NCBI RefSeq assembly: GCF_003010955.1
Contig: NZ_PGGO01000015.1
Coordinates: 87,924-151,923, forward strand
Source of the DNA: Phyllobacterium brassicacearum
Lineage (GTDB): Bacteria > Pseudomonadota > Alphaproteobacteria > Rhizobiales > Rhizobiaceae
DNA: 64,000 bases
Reading direction: 5' to 3'
In this document: one piece after another, positions 8,948-18,500 of the stretch
Layout: every line of letters starts with the position of its first letter
How positions within the stretch are numbered: the stretch's first letter is position 1
Notes under the pieces: model-generated
Seen by the model: only the letters and a program-made list of their open reading frames with translations
Database searches by the model: none
What the model was told of the DNA's origin: nothing
Position numbers and translations under genes: made by a program

Positions 8948-8974
8948 TCTAGCCCGTCGGGCCGTTTCAGGCTG

Positions 8975-10384
8975 CTATTTCCACTCTCTAATATCAACAA
9001 AATGTCCCGCAATCGCCGCGGCTGCCGCCATGGCGGGCGACACGAGATGCGTGCGGCCCTTGAAGCCCTGACGCCCTTCGAAGTTGCGGTTTGAAGTTGA
9101 CGCACAGCGCTCGCCCGGCTTCAGACGATCGTCATTCATGGCGAGGCACATGGAGCAGCCCGGCTCGCGCCAATCAAATCCTGCCGCCTTGAAGATCTTG
9201 TCGAGGCCCTCGGCTTCCGCCTGTTCCTTGACGAGGCCAGATCCCGGTACGATCATTGCATCAACCGTCTCGCTGACCCTGCGGCCTTCGACAACCTTGG
9301 CAACCTCGCGCAAATCCTCGATGCGGCCATTGGTGCAGGAACCGATGAACACGCGGTCAAGCTTGATGTCGGTGATCGGCGTGCCGGGCTTCAGGCCCAT
9401 ATAGTCGAGTGCACGCCACTTCGACGAACGCTTGGTTTCGTCGGCAATCTCGTCCGGGTTTGGCACTGCGCCAGTGACCGAGATCACATCTTCCGGTGAA
9501 GACCCCCAGGAAACGATGGGCGGCAGATCAGCCGCGTTCAACACGACGACCTTGTCGAAATGTGCGCCCTCATCGCTCTTCAGCGTCTTCCAGTATTCGA
9601 CGGCCTGCTCGAAGGCTGCGCCCTTTGGTGCGCGCGGCTTATCTTTGACGTAGGCGAATGTCGTCTCGTCGGGAGCAATCAAACCTGCGCGAGCACCGCC
9701 TTCGATCGACATGTTGCAGATCGTCATGCGGCCTTCCATCGACAGCGCGCGAATGGCCTCGCCCGCATATTCGATGACATATCCGGTGCCGCCAGCAGTC
9801 CCGATCTCGCCGATAATGGCAAGGATGATGTCCTTTGCGGTAACGCCAGCCGGAAGCACGCCATCGACACGCACCAGCATGTTCTTGGCTTTCGACTGGA
9901 TCAGCGTCTGGGTGGCGAGAACGTGCTCGACTTCCGACGTGCCGATGCCGTGTGCCAACGCGCCGAAGGCGCCATGCGTGGACGTGTGGCTGTCGCCACA
10001 AACAATGGTCATTCCCGGCAGGGTGAAGCCCTGCTCCGGTCCAATGATGTGAACGATACCCTGGCGGATATCCTTCTCTGAGTAATATTCGACGCCGAAA
10101 TCCGCAGCATTCCTGGCAAGCGCCTCGACCTGGATGCGGCTTTCCTCGTTCTTGATACCGTGGATCCGGTCCGGCGAGGTTGGCACGTTGTGATCGACGA
10201 CAGCCAATGTCTTTTCCGGATGACGGACCTTGCGGCCCGCTACGCGCAAGCCTTCGAAAGCCTGCGGGCTGGTTACCTCATGCACAAGATGGCGATCAAT
10301 ATAGAGAAGGCACGTGCCGTCAGCTTGGCTGTCGACCAGATGGTCATCCCATATCTTGTCATAGAGTGTACGTGGCGCAGTCAT
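8975..10384 (-). CDS. leuC: 3-isopropylmalate dehydratase large subunit
   Basis: LeuC, 469 residues, is the [4Fe-4S] subunit of isopropylmalate isomerase in leucine synthesis. The cluster cysteines are in [14 protein letters not shown] and [11 protein letters not shown]; the substrate loop [31 protein letters not shown] is intact. Its partner leuD is not in the window. The ATG at 10382-10384 follows GAGGATG. The leader contains two small hairpins, described separately. Confidence 0.96.
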   Translation of the reverse strand: MTAPRTLYDKIWDDHLVDSQADGTCLLYIDRHLVHEVTSPQAFEGLRVAGRKVRHPEKTLAVVDHNVPTSPDRIHGIKNEESRIQVEALARNAADFGVEYYSEKDIRQGIVHIIGPEQGFTLPGMTIVCGDSHTSTHGAFGALAHGIGTSEVEHVLATQTLIQSKAKNMLVRVDGVLPAGVTAKDIILAIIGEIGTAGGTGYVIEYAGEAIRALSMEGRMTICNMSIEGGARAGLIAPDETTFAYVKDKPRAPKGAAFEQAVEYWKTLKSDEGAHFDKVVVLNAADLPPIVSWGSSPEDVISVTGAVPNPDEIADETKRSSKWRALDYMGLKPGTPITDIKLDRVFIGSCTNGRIEDLREVAKVVEGRRVSETVDAMIVPGSGLVKEQAEAEGLDKIFKAAGFDWREPGCSMCLAMNDDRLKPGERCASTSNRNFEGRQGFKGRTHLVSPAMAAAAAIAGHFVDIREWK

Positions 10385-10397
10385 AGCAACATCCTCG

Positions 10398-10450
10398 GCA
10401 CGGTTTCGTGCTTTTCAATTATTTCGTGGACATATGCACTCGAGGTCCAC
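10398..10450 (-). promoter_or_regulatory. leuC leader hairpins
   Basis: Upstream of leuC two dyads are visible: GCACG/CGTGC (10398-10402 with 10407-10411), immediately before the ribosome-binding site, and GTGGAC/GTCCAC (10426-10431 with 10445-10450). No leucine-rich leader peptide was found, so classical attenuation is not supported. They may be incidental. Confidence 0.25.
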
Positions 10451-10537
10451 TTACGTCAAGAAACAAGCGAAAAAAGTAATATTCCGGCGACAATGCGCCG
10501 CTCTTTGACTGCTATCCGTTGCCTGGTCAGAACCATT

Positions 10538-11422
10538 TCACCCGCGCTCGGTCCGACCCATTCTCCGCTCCACCCAGCGCAGCCCGAGCGACAGGCTGAT
10601 CGTCAGGATCAGATAGACATAGGCAACGACGGAATAGGTCTCGAAGAAGCGGAAGGAGCCGGACGCATAGACCTTGCCCATCTGCGTCACGTCGACAACA
10701 CCAAGCACGGATACCAGCGAGGTATCCTTCACCATCGAGATGAAATCATTGCCATAGGGCGGAAGGATCGTGCGGATGGCCTGCGGCATGATGATGAGAC
10801 GAAAGCGTTGAAATCGCTTCAGCCCGACTGCCTTGGCGGCTTCGATCTGGCCCTTGTCGACGGACTGGATTCCGGCACGGAAGATTTCGGCAAGGAAGGC
10901 TGCATAGGCAAGCATGAGCGCGATGATGGCGCGCCAGAGCAGCGAAAAGTCCCGGACCATCATAGGCTCGAAGATCCCGGCGCTCTGCAAGGGCTGGGTG
11001 AGGAAATTCCACAGGGCAACAACAGCCGGTGCACCGACGAAGGCAATATAGAACAGAAGCACGAGGAGGGGGATGCCGCGTACGATCTCGACATAGAACC
11101 GTGCAACCTGCCGCACGGCGATATGGTCAGACAGGCTCATTACCGCCAGAAGCAGGCCGAATGCCGAAGCCAGAAAGAACGCGAGAAGCGAAACCCAGAC
11201 AGTAATCCAGATGCCCTGGGACACCGTGGCAAAGACCTGCCCGTAAATGGGGCTGACAAGGATTGCGATTCCGAGAACAATGGCAATGGCCACAGCAACA
11301 AGCAGCCACCATGGGAAATCCTTCTTCTCCGAAGGTTTCCTTTTCTGAGCGTTGTCCGTCAGCTTACTGGCCAAGCTTGTAATCAAGGAACCATTTCTTG
11401 TTGAGCGACTCGAATGTGCCAT
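10538..11422 (-). CDS. Polar amino acid ABC transporter permease
   Basis: A 294-residue inner-membrane permease of the His/Glu/Gln/Arg type. After a hydrophobic first helix (WWLLVAVAIAIVLGIAILV) there is the family start GIWITVWVSLLAFFLA. The coupling loop for the ATPase is AFLAEIFRAGIQSVDKGQIEAAKAVGLKRFQRFRLIIMPQA. The frame opens at ATG 11422, which has GAAGG five bases upstream and overlaps the binding-protein gene by 59 bases; an alternative TTG at 11374 would begin at that gene's end. The order is binding protein then permease, and no ATP-binding subunit follows, so the ATPase must be encoded elsewhere or shared. Confidence 0.88.
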   Translation of the reverse strand: MAHSSRSTRNGSLITSLASKLTDNAQKRKPSEKKDFPWWLLVAVAIAIVLGIAILVSPIYGQVFATVSQGIWITVWVSLLAFFLASAFGLLLAVMSLSDHIAVRQVARFYVEIVRGIPLLVLLFYIAFVGAPAVVALWNFLTQPLQSAGIFEPMMVRDFSLLWRAIIALMLAYAAFLAEIFRAGIQSVDKGQIEAAKAVGLKRFQRFRLIIMPQAIRTILPPYGNDFISMVKDTSLVSVLGVVDVTQMGKVYASGSFRFFETYSVVAYVYLILTISLSLGLRWVERRMGRTERG

Positions 11423-12158
11423 CGGCCTTCAGAGCGGCGATCGCAGCATTGACCGGTGCCACCAGATCCGAGCCCTTCGGGAAGATAAAGCCGAAATCCT
11501 CCGCACCGAGCGGTCCGCCAATCAGCTTCAAAGCGCCGTCCGATGCATCGACATAGCCCTTGCCGGCCGTACTGTCAGTGAGGACAAGATCGACATCTCC
11601 AGTCTTCAGGGCCTGGATGGTCGCGCCGAAGGTTTCGAACAGCTTGATGCGCGGGTTCTGCTCATTGCCGTCAAGAACATTATAGACCGCGACGTAGAAA
11701 TTGGTCGTGCCCGGCTGCGCGCCGACAAGCGTATCCTTGGTTTCAGCGAAACTCTTTGCGTCGGTGAAGCGTTTTTCATCGCTGCGCACCAGCATGAACT
11801 GTTCGGAACGCATGTATGGTTCCGAGAATTCGACCTTCTGCTTGCGCTCGTCATTGATAGTGATGCCGGTCATACCGACCTGATACTGGTTGTCCGAAAC
11901 CGCCTGGATCATCGCATCCCAGCTCGTGTTGAGATACTCAACCTTGAAGTTCAGCCGCTTGGCGATCTCGTTCATCGCATCATACTCCCACCCGACCGGC
12001 TTGCCGGTCTTGGGATCAACGAACTGCAAGGGCGGGTAGGCATTCTCCGTCACAACCGTGACCTGCTTGCCGCCAAGATCGGGGAGGTCGGCGGCCAAAG
12101 CGGATATTGGCGTCACGGCGAGCATCAGCCCGGCCAAAAGAATCGATCGCACGTTCAT
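11364..12158 (-). CDS. Amino acid ABC transporter periplasmic binding protein
   Basis: A 264-residue solute-binding protein of family 3. The signal peptide MNVRSILLAGLMLAVTPISALAA is followed by the two-lobed periplasmic domain: VTVVTENAYPPLQFVDPKTGKPVGWEYDAMNEIAKRLN, then WDAMIQAVSDNQYQVGMTGITINDERKQKVEFSEPY, the usual ligand-contact region. It delivers a polar amino acid or related compound to the permease that overlaps its 3' end. The ligand cannot be named from sequence alone. Confidence 0.9.
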   Translation of the reverse strand: MNVRSILLAGLMLAVTPISALAADLPDLGGKQVTVVTENAYPPLQFVDPKTGKPVGWEYDAMNEIAKRLNFKVEYLNTSWDAMIQAVSDNQYQVGMTGITINDERKQKVEFSEPYMRSEQFMLVRSDEKRFTDAKSFAETKDTLVGAQPGTTNFYVAVYNVLDGNEQNPRIKLFETFGATIQALKTGDVDLVLTDSTAGKGYVDASDGALKLIGGPLGAEDFGFIFPKGSDLVAPVNAAIAALKADGTFESLNKKWFLDYKLGQ

Positions 12159-12227
12159 CTCAAACCCCTGTCACGTGGTTGCGTCGGCAACAGATTTCAC
12201 CTTGTCACCGGCGCGTCAATCCCCCTG

Positions 12228-12243
12228 CTCCCCACAAGGGGAG
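12228..12243. repeat. Short CTCCCC/GGGGAG dyad of the rhizobial intergenic type
   Basis: CTCCCC (12228-12233) and GGGGAG (12238-12243) surround ACAA. The arrangement, C-tract, ACAA, G-tract, resembles the small intergenic repeats common in rhizobial genomes. Only one copy is clear in this window. Confidence 0.3.
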
Positions 12244-12259
12244 GGCAAATGCAGCAAAC

Positions 12260-12290
12260 AAAAAAAGGCGGCCCGGAGACCGCCTTTTTC
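12260..12290 (-). terminator. Rho-independent terminator of rplS
   Basis: On the minus strand AAGGCGGTC.. pairs with GGCCGCCTT and is followed by seven T. It starts 21 bases after the rplS stop. The plus strand also ends in five T, so it may work both ways. Confidence 0.85.
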
Positions 12291-12310
12291 AGAACTGATA
12301 CGAACTGTGC

Positions 12311-12763
12311 TTATTCAGCAGCAGGTGCCTTGGCAACAGTTGCTTCCGTTACGACCTCGGCTGCGCCGGTGGCCGGAACAACAGTCTTGCCCTTGCGGTT
12401 GTCTTTCTTTTCGGCAATACGGGCTGCCTTGCCGGTCAGGCCGCGCAGGTAATAGAGCTTGGCGCGACGAACCTTGCCGCGGCGAACGACTTCAACGCCT
12501 TCAACGAGTGGGGAAATGACCGGGAATACGCGCTCGACGCCTTCGCCGTAGGAAATCTTGCGAACTGTGAAGTTCTCGTTGATGCCAGCGCCATTACGGG
12601 CAATACAAACGCCTTCATAGGCCTGCACGCGGGTACGGGTACCTTCCGTCACGCGGACATTGACACGAACCGTGTCGCCGGGGCGGAAATCCGGAAGGGT
12701 GCGCTTTGCTTCGATCTTTGCTCTTTGCTCCAAATCGAGCTGACGAATAATTTCGACGGTCAT
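12311..12763 (-). CDS. rplS: 50S ribosomal protein L19
   Basis: L19, 150 residues, sits at the 30S-50S interface. The core [46 protein letters not shown] and [24 protein letters not shown] is fully conserved. The C-terminal tail after NRKGKT is Ala/Thr/Val-rich and longer than in E. coli, as is common in this order. I chose ATG 12761-12763 (MTVEIIRQ) because the AAAGG lies eight to nine bases before it; a nearby ATG at 12772 would sit directly on that site. Confidence 0.95.
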   Translation of the reverse strand: MTVEIIRQLDLEQRAKIEAKRTLPDFRPGDTVRVNVRVTEGTRTRVQAYEGVCIARNGAGINENFTVRKISYGEGVERVFPVISPLVEGVEVVRRGKVRRAKLYYLRGLTGKAARIAEKKDNRKGKTVVPATGAAEVVTEATVAKAPAAE

Positions 12764-12982
12764 CGTCTTCATCCTTTTCTTGTCTTCTCGAACAGTCAGA
12801 GCGCTCGACACTTGGCACGCAGCAATTCTAGCCGCATTTCTATGCCTCCGGTGGAGGCAGGAGCGAATTCACCATTCATTGATTAATGGCCATTGATAAT
12901 GGACTTGGGTTTTCCCGAGTTGGCGGGCTGATACACCATAAAAGCCACTTTGTCACGTCTGGCAGCGATTCTTTTTGCCCGC
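12764..12982. other. trmD-rplS intercistronic region, 219 bases
   Basis: It holds a perfect seven-base hairpin (TGCCTCC 12843-12849, loop GGT, GGAGGCA 12853-12859) and, next to it, two CCATT/AATGG dyads around 12871-12901. rplS may have its own promoter or a structured leader here. No gene was seen. Confidence 0.4.
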
Positions 12983-13693
12983 TCATTTTTCTTGCGGGGT
13001 CTTGTGGACTTCCCAGAGGTCGGGGCGTCTCTCCCGCGTCAGACGCTCGGCTTCCGCCCGCCGCCATTTGTCGATGGCACCGTGATTGCCGGAGAGCAGC
13101 ACATCCGGAATGCGCCGGCCCTCCCATTCCTGGGGTTTGGTATAATGCGGGTGTTCGAGCAGACCGGTTTCAAAGCTCTCGGTTTCTCCGGAAAGCACAT
13201 TGCCCATGACGCCGGGCAGGAGCCGGACGATGGCATCGAGAACGACGATCGCCGCGGTTTCGCCGCCTGAGAGGATATAGTCGCCGATGGAGATTTCTTC
13301 AAAACCCCTCGCCTCGATCAATCGTTCGTCGACCCCTTCGAAGCGTCCGCAAAGCACAATCGCACCGGGACCCGAGCTAAGTTCGCGCACGCGTGCCTGA
13401 CTGAGCGGCTTGCCGCGTGGACTCATGAACAATTTCGGCCGACTGTCAGCAACATGATCGACTGCACGGGCCAGCACATCCGGCTTCATCACCATGCCCG
13501 CTCCGCCGCCAGCCGGCGTGTCGTCGACCATGCGGTGTTTGTCAGTCGCAAAATCGCGGATTTGCACCGTCTCCAGCGACCAAGCTCCATCCTGCAACGC
13601 CTTGCCGGCAAGGGAAATGCCGAGCGGTCCCGGAAACATTTCCGGATAGAGCGTCAGCACCGTTGCGCGAAAACCGCCTTCTGGCGTTGTCAT
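12983..13693 (-). CDS. trmD: tRNA (guanosine(37)-N1)-methyltransferase
   Basis: TrmD, 236 residues, methylates G37 in tRNAs that read CNN codons, preventing frameshifts. The knotted SAM site is visible in [32 protein letters not shown]. The interdomain loop and the C-terminal helix domain follow ([30 protein letters not shown]). The start overlaps the rimM stop by four bases. The order rimM-trmD-rplS is the ordinary bacterial one, with rpsP missing from this window. Confidence 0.96.
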   Translation of the reverse strand: MTTPEGGFRATVLTLYPEMFPGPLGISLAGKALQDGAWSLETVQIRDFATDKHRMVDDTPAGGGAGMVMKPDVLARAVDHVADSRPKLFMSPRGKPLSQARVRELSSGPGAIVLCGRFEGVDERLIEARGFEEISIGDYILSGGETAAIVVLDAIVRLLPGVMGNVLSGETESFETGLLEHPHYTKPQEWEGRRIPDVLLSGNHGAIDKWRRAEAERLTRERRPDLWEVHKTPQEK

Positions 13694-14271
13694 GGCCGAT
13701 TCTTCCCGCCGCCTTCGCCGCCAAGCTGACGGCGGCGCTCCTCATCCTCGTTCTCGTCAGCAATGAGACCGGCCGCAGCAGGATCAATGACAATATGTCC
13801 CGCCTTGACGTCGACATGCGGCACGGCGGCCTGCGTGAACGGGATCAACATGGGACGCTTGCCCGGAATTGTCAGCTCGAGGAGATCGCCGCCACCAAAG
13901 TCGAACATGGCGGATACCTTGCCGTGGCGCTTGCCTTCCGCATCGATCGCCTCGAGGCCGATCAGGTCGGAATGATAATATTCGTCCTCGTCCAGATCCT
14001 GCGGCAGTTGCGATCGGTCGATGAACAGGGTCGTCCCGTTCAGTGCCTCAGCCATATTGCGGTCGTTCACGCCGCGGAAGCGCACGACGACAACCGTCTT
14101 GGCCGGACGGATATCCAGAACCTCGAAAGCCCTGCCCGTTACGTCGTAAAGCATGCCATAATCGCCGAGCGCCATCGGATCGCCGGTAAAGGTTTTCACC
14201 CTGAGTTCGCCGCGCGTTCCATGCGCCGCGCCGATTACCGCCAACTGTACCGGATCATTTAACTTCGCCAT
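13690..14271 (-). CDS. rimM: Ribosome maturation factor RimM
   Basis: RimM, 193 residues, helps 30S subunit maturation and binds protein S19. The N-terminal beta barrel reads [28 protein letters not shown]; the PRC-barrel part reads [38 protein letters not shown]. The start is uncertain: ATG 14269-14271 (MAKLNDP) fits the family, but two other ATGs lie 12 and 18 bases upstream and none has a strong ribosome-binding site. The very long frame to 14490 overlaps xerC and is not real. Confidence 0.93.
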   Translation of the reverse strand: MAKLNDPVQLAVIGAAHGTRGELRVKTFTGDPMALGDYGMLYDVTGRAFEVLDIRPAKTVVVVRFRGVNDRNMAEALNGTTLFIDRSQLPQDLDEDEYYHSDLIGLEAIDAEGKRHGKVSAMFDFGGGDLLELTIPGKRPMLIPFTQAAVPHVDVKAGHIVIDPAAAGLIADENEDEERRRQLGGEGGGKNRP

Positions 14272-14393
14272 GGGTTTTTCCATTTTCATGCATTCAGCCC
14301 GAATTAGAGCAAAGCGCGAGCAAAACCAAGGCTGAAACGTTCTCGTAAGGAGTCCTGTGCCAGGGTTGCCGTCTAGAATCGAGGAATGATGCC

Positions 14394-15350
14394 ATGGGCG
14401 TGCAGCCGCAGACCGAACAATTTCTGGTTTCCGCCAAAGCCGACCTGATCGAAGCGCGCGAAAACTGGCTAAAGTCGCTGAAGAACACAAGGCGCCTGGC
14501 CGCGAACACGCTGGAGGCCTATGAGCGGGACACGCGCCAGTTCTTCCAGTTTCTCACCGGTCACCTCGGCGAACCTCCCGCCTTGACGGACGTGGCTACG
14601 TTGCGCATCGCCGATCTGCGTTCCTTTCTGGCGCGCAGGCGCAATGATGGCGCAGGCGCACGGACGCTTGGCCGTGGACTTGCTGGCATACGTTCCTTCC
14701 TGCGCCATCTGGAAAAACAGGGCATGGCGAACGCAGCGGCATCGATCGCCATGCGCGCACCGCGCCAGCCAAAGTCGCTGCCAAAGCCGCTGACCTTGGT
14801 GGATGCGAGGCGCGTGGTCGAAACAGGCGAGCAATTGAATGAGCAACCATGGATTGCCGCGCGCAATGCCGCCGTGCTCACCCTGCTTTACGGGTGCGGC
14901 CTGCGCATCTCCGAGGCGCTCGGCCTTGATGGCGGCTCTCTTACCGACCCTGAAGCCCGCTCGATTGCAATCACGGGCAAGGGCGGAAAGACCCGGATGG
15001 TGCCGCTGCTGCCGGTGGTGCACAGGGCTGTCGCTGAGTATCGCAAACTCTGCCCCTACACGCTTGATGAAGGCAAGCCGCTGTTTCGAGGCGCACGCGG
15101 CGGCGAGCTGCACTCGGCCATCATTCAGCGTGACATGCAGCGCATGCGCGGCGCGCTCGGTCTTCCGGACACCGCGACCCCCCACGCGTTGCGGCATTCT
15201 TTCGCCACGCACCTGCTTGGCCGCGGCGGTGACCTGCGCACGATCCAGGAACTGCTCGGCCACGCGAGCCTGTCGACCACGCAGGTCTATACCGGCGTCG
15301 ATACGGAACGATTGATGGAAATCTACGACAAGGCGCATCCCCGCGCCTGA
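14394..15350 (+). CDS. xerC: Tyrosine recombinase XerC
   Basis: XerC, 318 residues, resolves chromosome dimers at dif together with XerD. The SAM-like N-terminal domain ([26 protein letters not shown]) is followed by the catalytic domain with Arg in [11 protein letters not shown], Lys in [38 protein letters not shown] with the nucleophilic Tyr. All catalytic residues are present. GAGGA precedes ATG 14394. It is divergent from rimM. Confidence 0.94.
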   Translation: MGVQPQTEQFLVSAKADLIEARENWLKSLKNTRRLAANTLEAYERDTRQFFQFLTGHLGEPPALTDVATLRIADLRSFLARRRNDGAGARTLGRGLAGIRSFLRHLEKQGMANAAASIAMRAPRQPKSLPKPLTLVDARRVVETGEQLNEQPWIAARNAAVLTLLYGCGLRISEALGLDGGSLTDPEARSIAITGKGGKTRMVPLLPVVHRAVAEYRKLCPYTLDEGKPLFRGARGGELHSAIIQRDMQRMRGALGLPDTATPHALRHSFATHLLGRGGDLRTIQELLGHASLSTTQVYTGVDTERLMEIYDKAHPRA

Positions 15351-15431
15351 ACCCGCATGAATTTCATACTGTAGACAATTTGCTGGCAGAGAGTAACGCT
15401 TTCTCCGCAGGCGCACGGATAGAACCTCGTT

Positions 15432-16499
15432 ATGAACGACAAAGACATTTTCCCTGCTCTCGACCGTATCGCCGACGGCATTCTGCGGCTCTGCCTGGCT
15501 CTGAGCTGGCTGTTGGTCGCCTCATTTCTCGCGGTCGCTTTCAGCGCCACGCGCATTCGGGCGCAGGAGATCGGCTGCGGCGGTCACGATCTGATCGCCG
15601 ACATGGCAAAGTCCGACCCGGCAAAGCTGGAAGCACTGCGCAAGGAGGCCGCTGAAACCATCAACGGGAAGGGATTGCTTTGGAAAATTGAAAAAACCGG
15701 CGTGAAGCCGTCATACCTGTTCGGAACGATGCACCTGACCGATCCTCGCGTGCTCAAACTCTCCGAGGCGGCCGAAACAGCCTATGAAGGGGCAGACACA
15801 ATTGTCATCGAGACAGAAGAAGTGCTTGACCCCAAGGCGCCCATGAAGGTGATGGCCGAAACGCCGGATCTCATGATGTTTACGGACGGCACGACGCTGG
15901 ATAAGCTCATCCCCAAAGACAAGCTTGAGACTGTCAAGACTGCCCTTTCCGAGCGCGGTATTTCCCTTGCAGCGGTCAACCGCATGCAGCCCTGGATGCT
16001 GACAAGCATGCTTGCCATGCCAGCCTGTGAACTGGCACGCAAGAAGGAAGGAAAGAACTTCCTCGATATCAAGCTGGCCGAGGAGGCAAGAAACCACGGC
16101 AAACAGATCGCCGGACTTGAGACCATCAAGGACCAGCTCGGAGCCATGGCGTCGCTCCCGACGCAATTTCACATCGACGGCCTGATCGAAACGCTGACAC
16201 TGGGGCCGAAACTGCCGGACGTCTTCGAAACGATGACTGTTCTCTACACGCAAGGTGATATCGGCATGATCTTCCCGCTTATGCGCTCGGTATCCCCCGA
16301 TGGCACCGAAAGCGGCCAGAATTACGCGGAATTCGAAGAGAAGATGATCAATACTCGCAACCGGACCATGGCGGAGCGTGCCGCCCCGATTATCGACAGG
16401 GGCAATGCATTCGTTGCGGTGGGCGCCCTACATCTTCCGGGCGAGCAAGGTCTTGTCTCACTGTTGAAAAACAAGGGATATACAATCACGGCCCATTGA
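15432..16499 (+). CDS. TraB/GumN family protein, membrane-anchored or secreted
   Basis: A 355-residue protein with one hydrophobic segment near the N-terminus (LCLALSWLLVASFLAVAFSATRIRA, followed by QE), which may be a signal peptide or anchor. The TraB fold markers are SYLFGTMHLTDPRVL, ADTIVIETEEV, MQPWMLTSMLAM and the C-terminal VAVGALHLPGEQGLVSLLKNKGY. TraB/Tiki proteins include metal-dependent proteases in animals; in bacteria the activity is mostly unknown. The GTMH and GALH histidines expected of that active site are present. It lies 81 bases after xerC. Confidence 0.82.
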   Translation: MNDKDIFPALDRIADGILRLCLALSWLLVASFLAVAFSATRIRAQEIGCGGHDLIADMAKSDPAKLEALRKEAAETINGKGLLWKIEKTGVKPSYLFGTMHLTDPRVLKLSEAAETAYEGADTIVIETEEVLDPKAPMKVMAETPDLMMFTDGTTLDKLIPKDKLETVKTALSERGISLAAVNRMQPWMLTSMLAMPACELARKKEGKNFLDIKLAEEARNHGKQIAGLETIKDQLGAMASLPTQFHIDGLIETLTLGPKLPDVFETMTVLYTQGDIGMIFPLMRSVSPDGTESGQNYAEFEEKMINTRNRTMAERAAPIIDRGNAFVAVGALHLPGEQGLVSLLKNKGYTITAH

Positions 16500-16651
16500 T
16501 CGAGTACGCAAGTATTTAACCGCAAGTCGGACGTAAAACTGCATACCACTATCAATCATACCTCTGCATTTGTTGGATGTTCTGGAACAAACCGGTGAAA
16601 TGGCCGTTGTTGATTTATCCTTGTGCAAAGGAATGTCACGGAGGACACGAA

Positions 16652-16987
16652 ATGACCTATGATCCAAACTTGCAGCAGCGGCCGATGGAGTCCGATCCGA
16701 CTAATCCGAAATCCACTGTGATCAAGTCTGGCGGTGGCGGCAGCGGTTTTCTGATCGCCGGCATTCTTATCGCGGCGCTGGTAGTGGGAAGTTACTATTA
16801 CTTCAACCGTGGTGGCAGTGAAATGACCGCTCCAACGCCGCCAGCTCCGACGAGCGAGGCACCGGCTCCGGCAACGCCACCGGCACCTGACGCAATGGCA
16901 CCTGCGCCGACAGCTCCGGCTCCAGCCGAGCCTGCCCCGGCACCGTCTACGGCGCCTGCACCGACAACCCCGGCTCCCGCACAGTAA
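16652..16987 (+). CDS. Small single-span protein with Pro/Ala-rich tail
   Basis: A 111-residue protein: about 32 polar residues, one membrane helix (GFLIAGILIAALVVGSYYYF), then a tail of about 60 residues made of Ala-Pro-Thr repeats. The layout suggests an inner-membrane anchor with an extended periplasmic arm, like the Pro/Ala arms that cross the periplasm in TonB-like proteins, but no functional domain follows. GGAGG before ATG 16652 fixes the start; a longer frame begins at 16577. No function can be assigned. Confidence 0.75.
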   Translation: MTYDPNLQQRPMESDPTNPKSTVIKSGGGGSGFLIAGILIAALVVGSYYYFNRGGSEMTAPTPPAPTSEAPAPATPPAPDAMAPAPTAPAPAEPAPAPSTAPAPTTPAPAQ

Positions 16988-17010
16988 TCATTAACGCATG
17001 AGCCGAAACA

Positions 17011-17039
17011 AAAAGGCCCGAGAGATCTCGGGCCTTTTT
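17011..17039. terminator. Bidirectional terminator
   Basis: A 13-base perfect stem, AAAAGGCCCGAGA (17011-17023) with its complement at 17026-17038, flanked by A on one side and T on the other. It separates the convergent Pro/Ala-rich gene and lpdA and can end both. Confidence 0.85.
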
Positions 17040-17059
17040 CACGTGCAATCGCTGGCGGA

Positions 17060-18466
17060 TTACATATGGATCGGCTTGGCGAAGGTAGCGAGTGCTGCCT
17101 CGCGCACGGCTTCCGACATCGTCGGGTGCGCATGTGTCGTGCGTGCCAGGTCCTCCGACGACCCACCGAATTCCATTAAGACGGTCGCCTCATGGATCAT
17201 TTCGCCAGCGCCATAACCGAGAATGTGAACACCGAGGACGCGGTCAGTCGCCTTGTCAGCCAGAATCTTGACGAAACCGTCTGTGTGCAACATGGCGCGC
17301 GCACGGCCATTGGCCGTGAACGGAAATTTGCCGGCTTTGTATTCGATGCCGGCCGCTTTCAGTTCTTCCTCGGACTTGCCGACAGACGCCACTTCCGGCT
17401 GCGTGTACACGACATTCGGGATGGCATCGTAATTGACATGTCCGGCCTGGCCGGCAAGGATTTCGGCAACGGCAATACCCTCATCTTCCGCCTTGTGCGC
17501 CAGCATCGGGCCGTCGACCACATCGCCAATGGCGTAAATTCCTGGAACGTTGGTTTGCCAATGATCATTGATGGCGACGCGGCCGCGATCGTCCACAGCT
17601 ACACCGGCTTCCTTAAGGCCAAGCGCATCGGTATAGGGTCTGCGCCCCGTGGAGACGAGCACCACGTCGGCATCAATCGTCTGGGCTCCGCCCCCCTTGA
17701 CCGGTTCGAAGGTAACCTTGGCGTCCTTGCCGGATTTTTCCACACCGGTGACTTTGGCGCCCATCTTGAACTCGATACCCTGCTTTTCCAGCATCCGCTG
17801 GAACTGCCTCGAAACTTCGCCGTCCATCGATCCAAGGATCTTGTCCAGATATTCGACAACAGTCACTTTAGACCCAAGGCGGCTCCAGACCGAGCCGAGT
17901 TCGAGCCCGATGACGCCACCGCCAACGACGACGAGACGTTCCGGCACCTTCTGGAATTCGAGTGCTCCGGTCGAGGAAACGATGACCTTCTCGTCAAATT
18001 CGACCTTGACGCCGGGGATGCTCGCGACGTCGGAACCGGTTGCAATGACAATGTTCTTTGCCTCGATCTCCTGCACGGACCCATCATCGGCAGTCACGGA
18101 AACCTTGCCGGCGCTCAACACTTTGCCAGTGCCGATAAACGCGTCGATCTTGTTCTTCTTGAACAGGAACGCGACGCCGTTGACGTTGGCTTCCACTGTT
18201 GCGTCCTTATGGGCCAGCATAGCCTTCAGGTTGAGCTTGGGTGTGCCGACGTCGACGCCAAGCGTGGCGTGCGAATGACCGGCCTCGTGGAACACTTCTG
18301 AAGCGTGAAGCATCGCCTTTGAAGGAATGCAGCCAATGTTCAGGCAAGTCCCGCCGAATGTTGCGCGCTTCTCGATCACTGCGGTCTTCAAGCCAAGCTG
18401 CGCGGCCTTGATCGCGCACACATAGCCACCCGGACCTGTTCCGATGACGACGACATCATAAGCCAT
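17060..18466 (-). CDS. lpdA: Dihydrolipoyl dehydrogenase (E3)
   Basis: LpdA, 468 residues, reoxidises the lipoyl groups of the 2-oxoglutarate dehydrogenase complex with FAD and NAD+. The redox disulfide is C41/C46 in GGTCLNIGCIPSKAML; the FAD fold VVIGTGPGGYVCAIKAAQLG and the NAD fold VVGGGVIGLELGSVW are intact, and the C-terminal dimer interface ends EATVLMEFGGSSEDLARTTHAHPTMSEAVREAALA with the catalytic His-Glu pair. It is close to sucAB but separated from them by three unrelated genes on the same strand. Confidence 0.96.
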   Translation of the reverse strand: MAYDVVVIGTGPGGYVCAIKAAQLGLKTAVIEKRATFGGTCLNIGCIPSKAMLHASEVFHEAGHSHATLGVDVGTPKLNLKAMLAHKDATVEANVNGVAFLFKKNKIDAFIGTGKVLSAGKVSVTADDGSVQEIEAKNIVIATGSDVASIPGVKVEFDEKVIVSSTGALEFQKVPERLVVVGGGVIGLELGSVWSRLGSKVTVVEYLDKILGSMDGEVSRQFQRMLEKQGIEFKMGAKVTGVEKSGKDAKVTFEPVKGGGAQTIDADVVLVSTGRRPYTDALGLKEAGVAVDDRGRVAINDHWQTNVPGIYAIGDVVDGPMLAHKAEDEGIAVAEILAGQAGHVNYDAIPNVVYTQPEVASVGKSEEELKAAGIEYKAGKFPFTANGRARAMLHTDGFVKILADKATDRVLGVHILGYGAGEMIHEATVLMEFGGSSEDLARTTHAHPTMSEAVREAALATFAKPIHM

Positions 18467-18500
18467 AATTCAATCCTTCTTTTGGGGAGCTCACGCGAAA

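Noticed and set aside
16805..16984. Pro/Ala repeats as a tandem DNA repeat or CRISPR-like array
   Set aside because: They are codon-level low complexity in a coding tail; unit length is irregular and there are no spacers.
17192..18301. 369-codon plus-strand frame opposite lpdA
   Set aside because: Same antisense effect; LpdA is fully conserved on the other strand.
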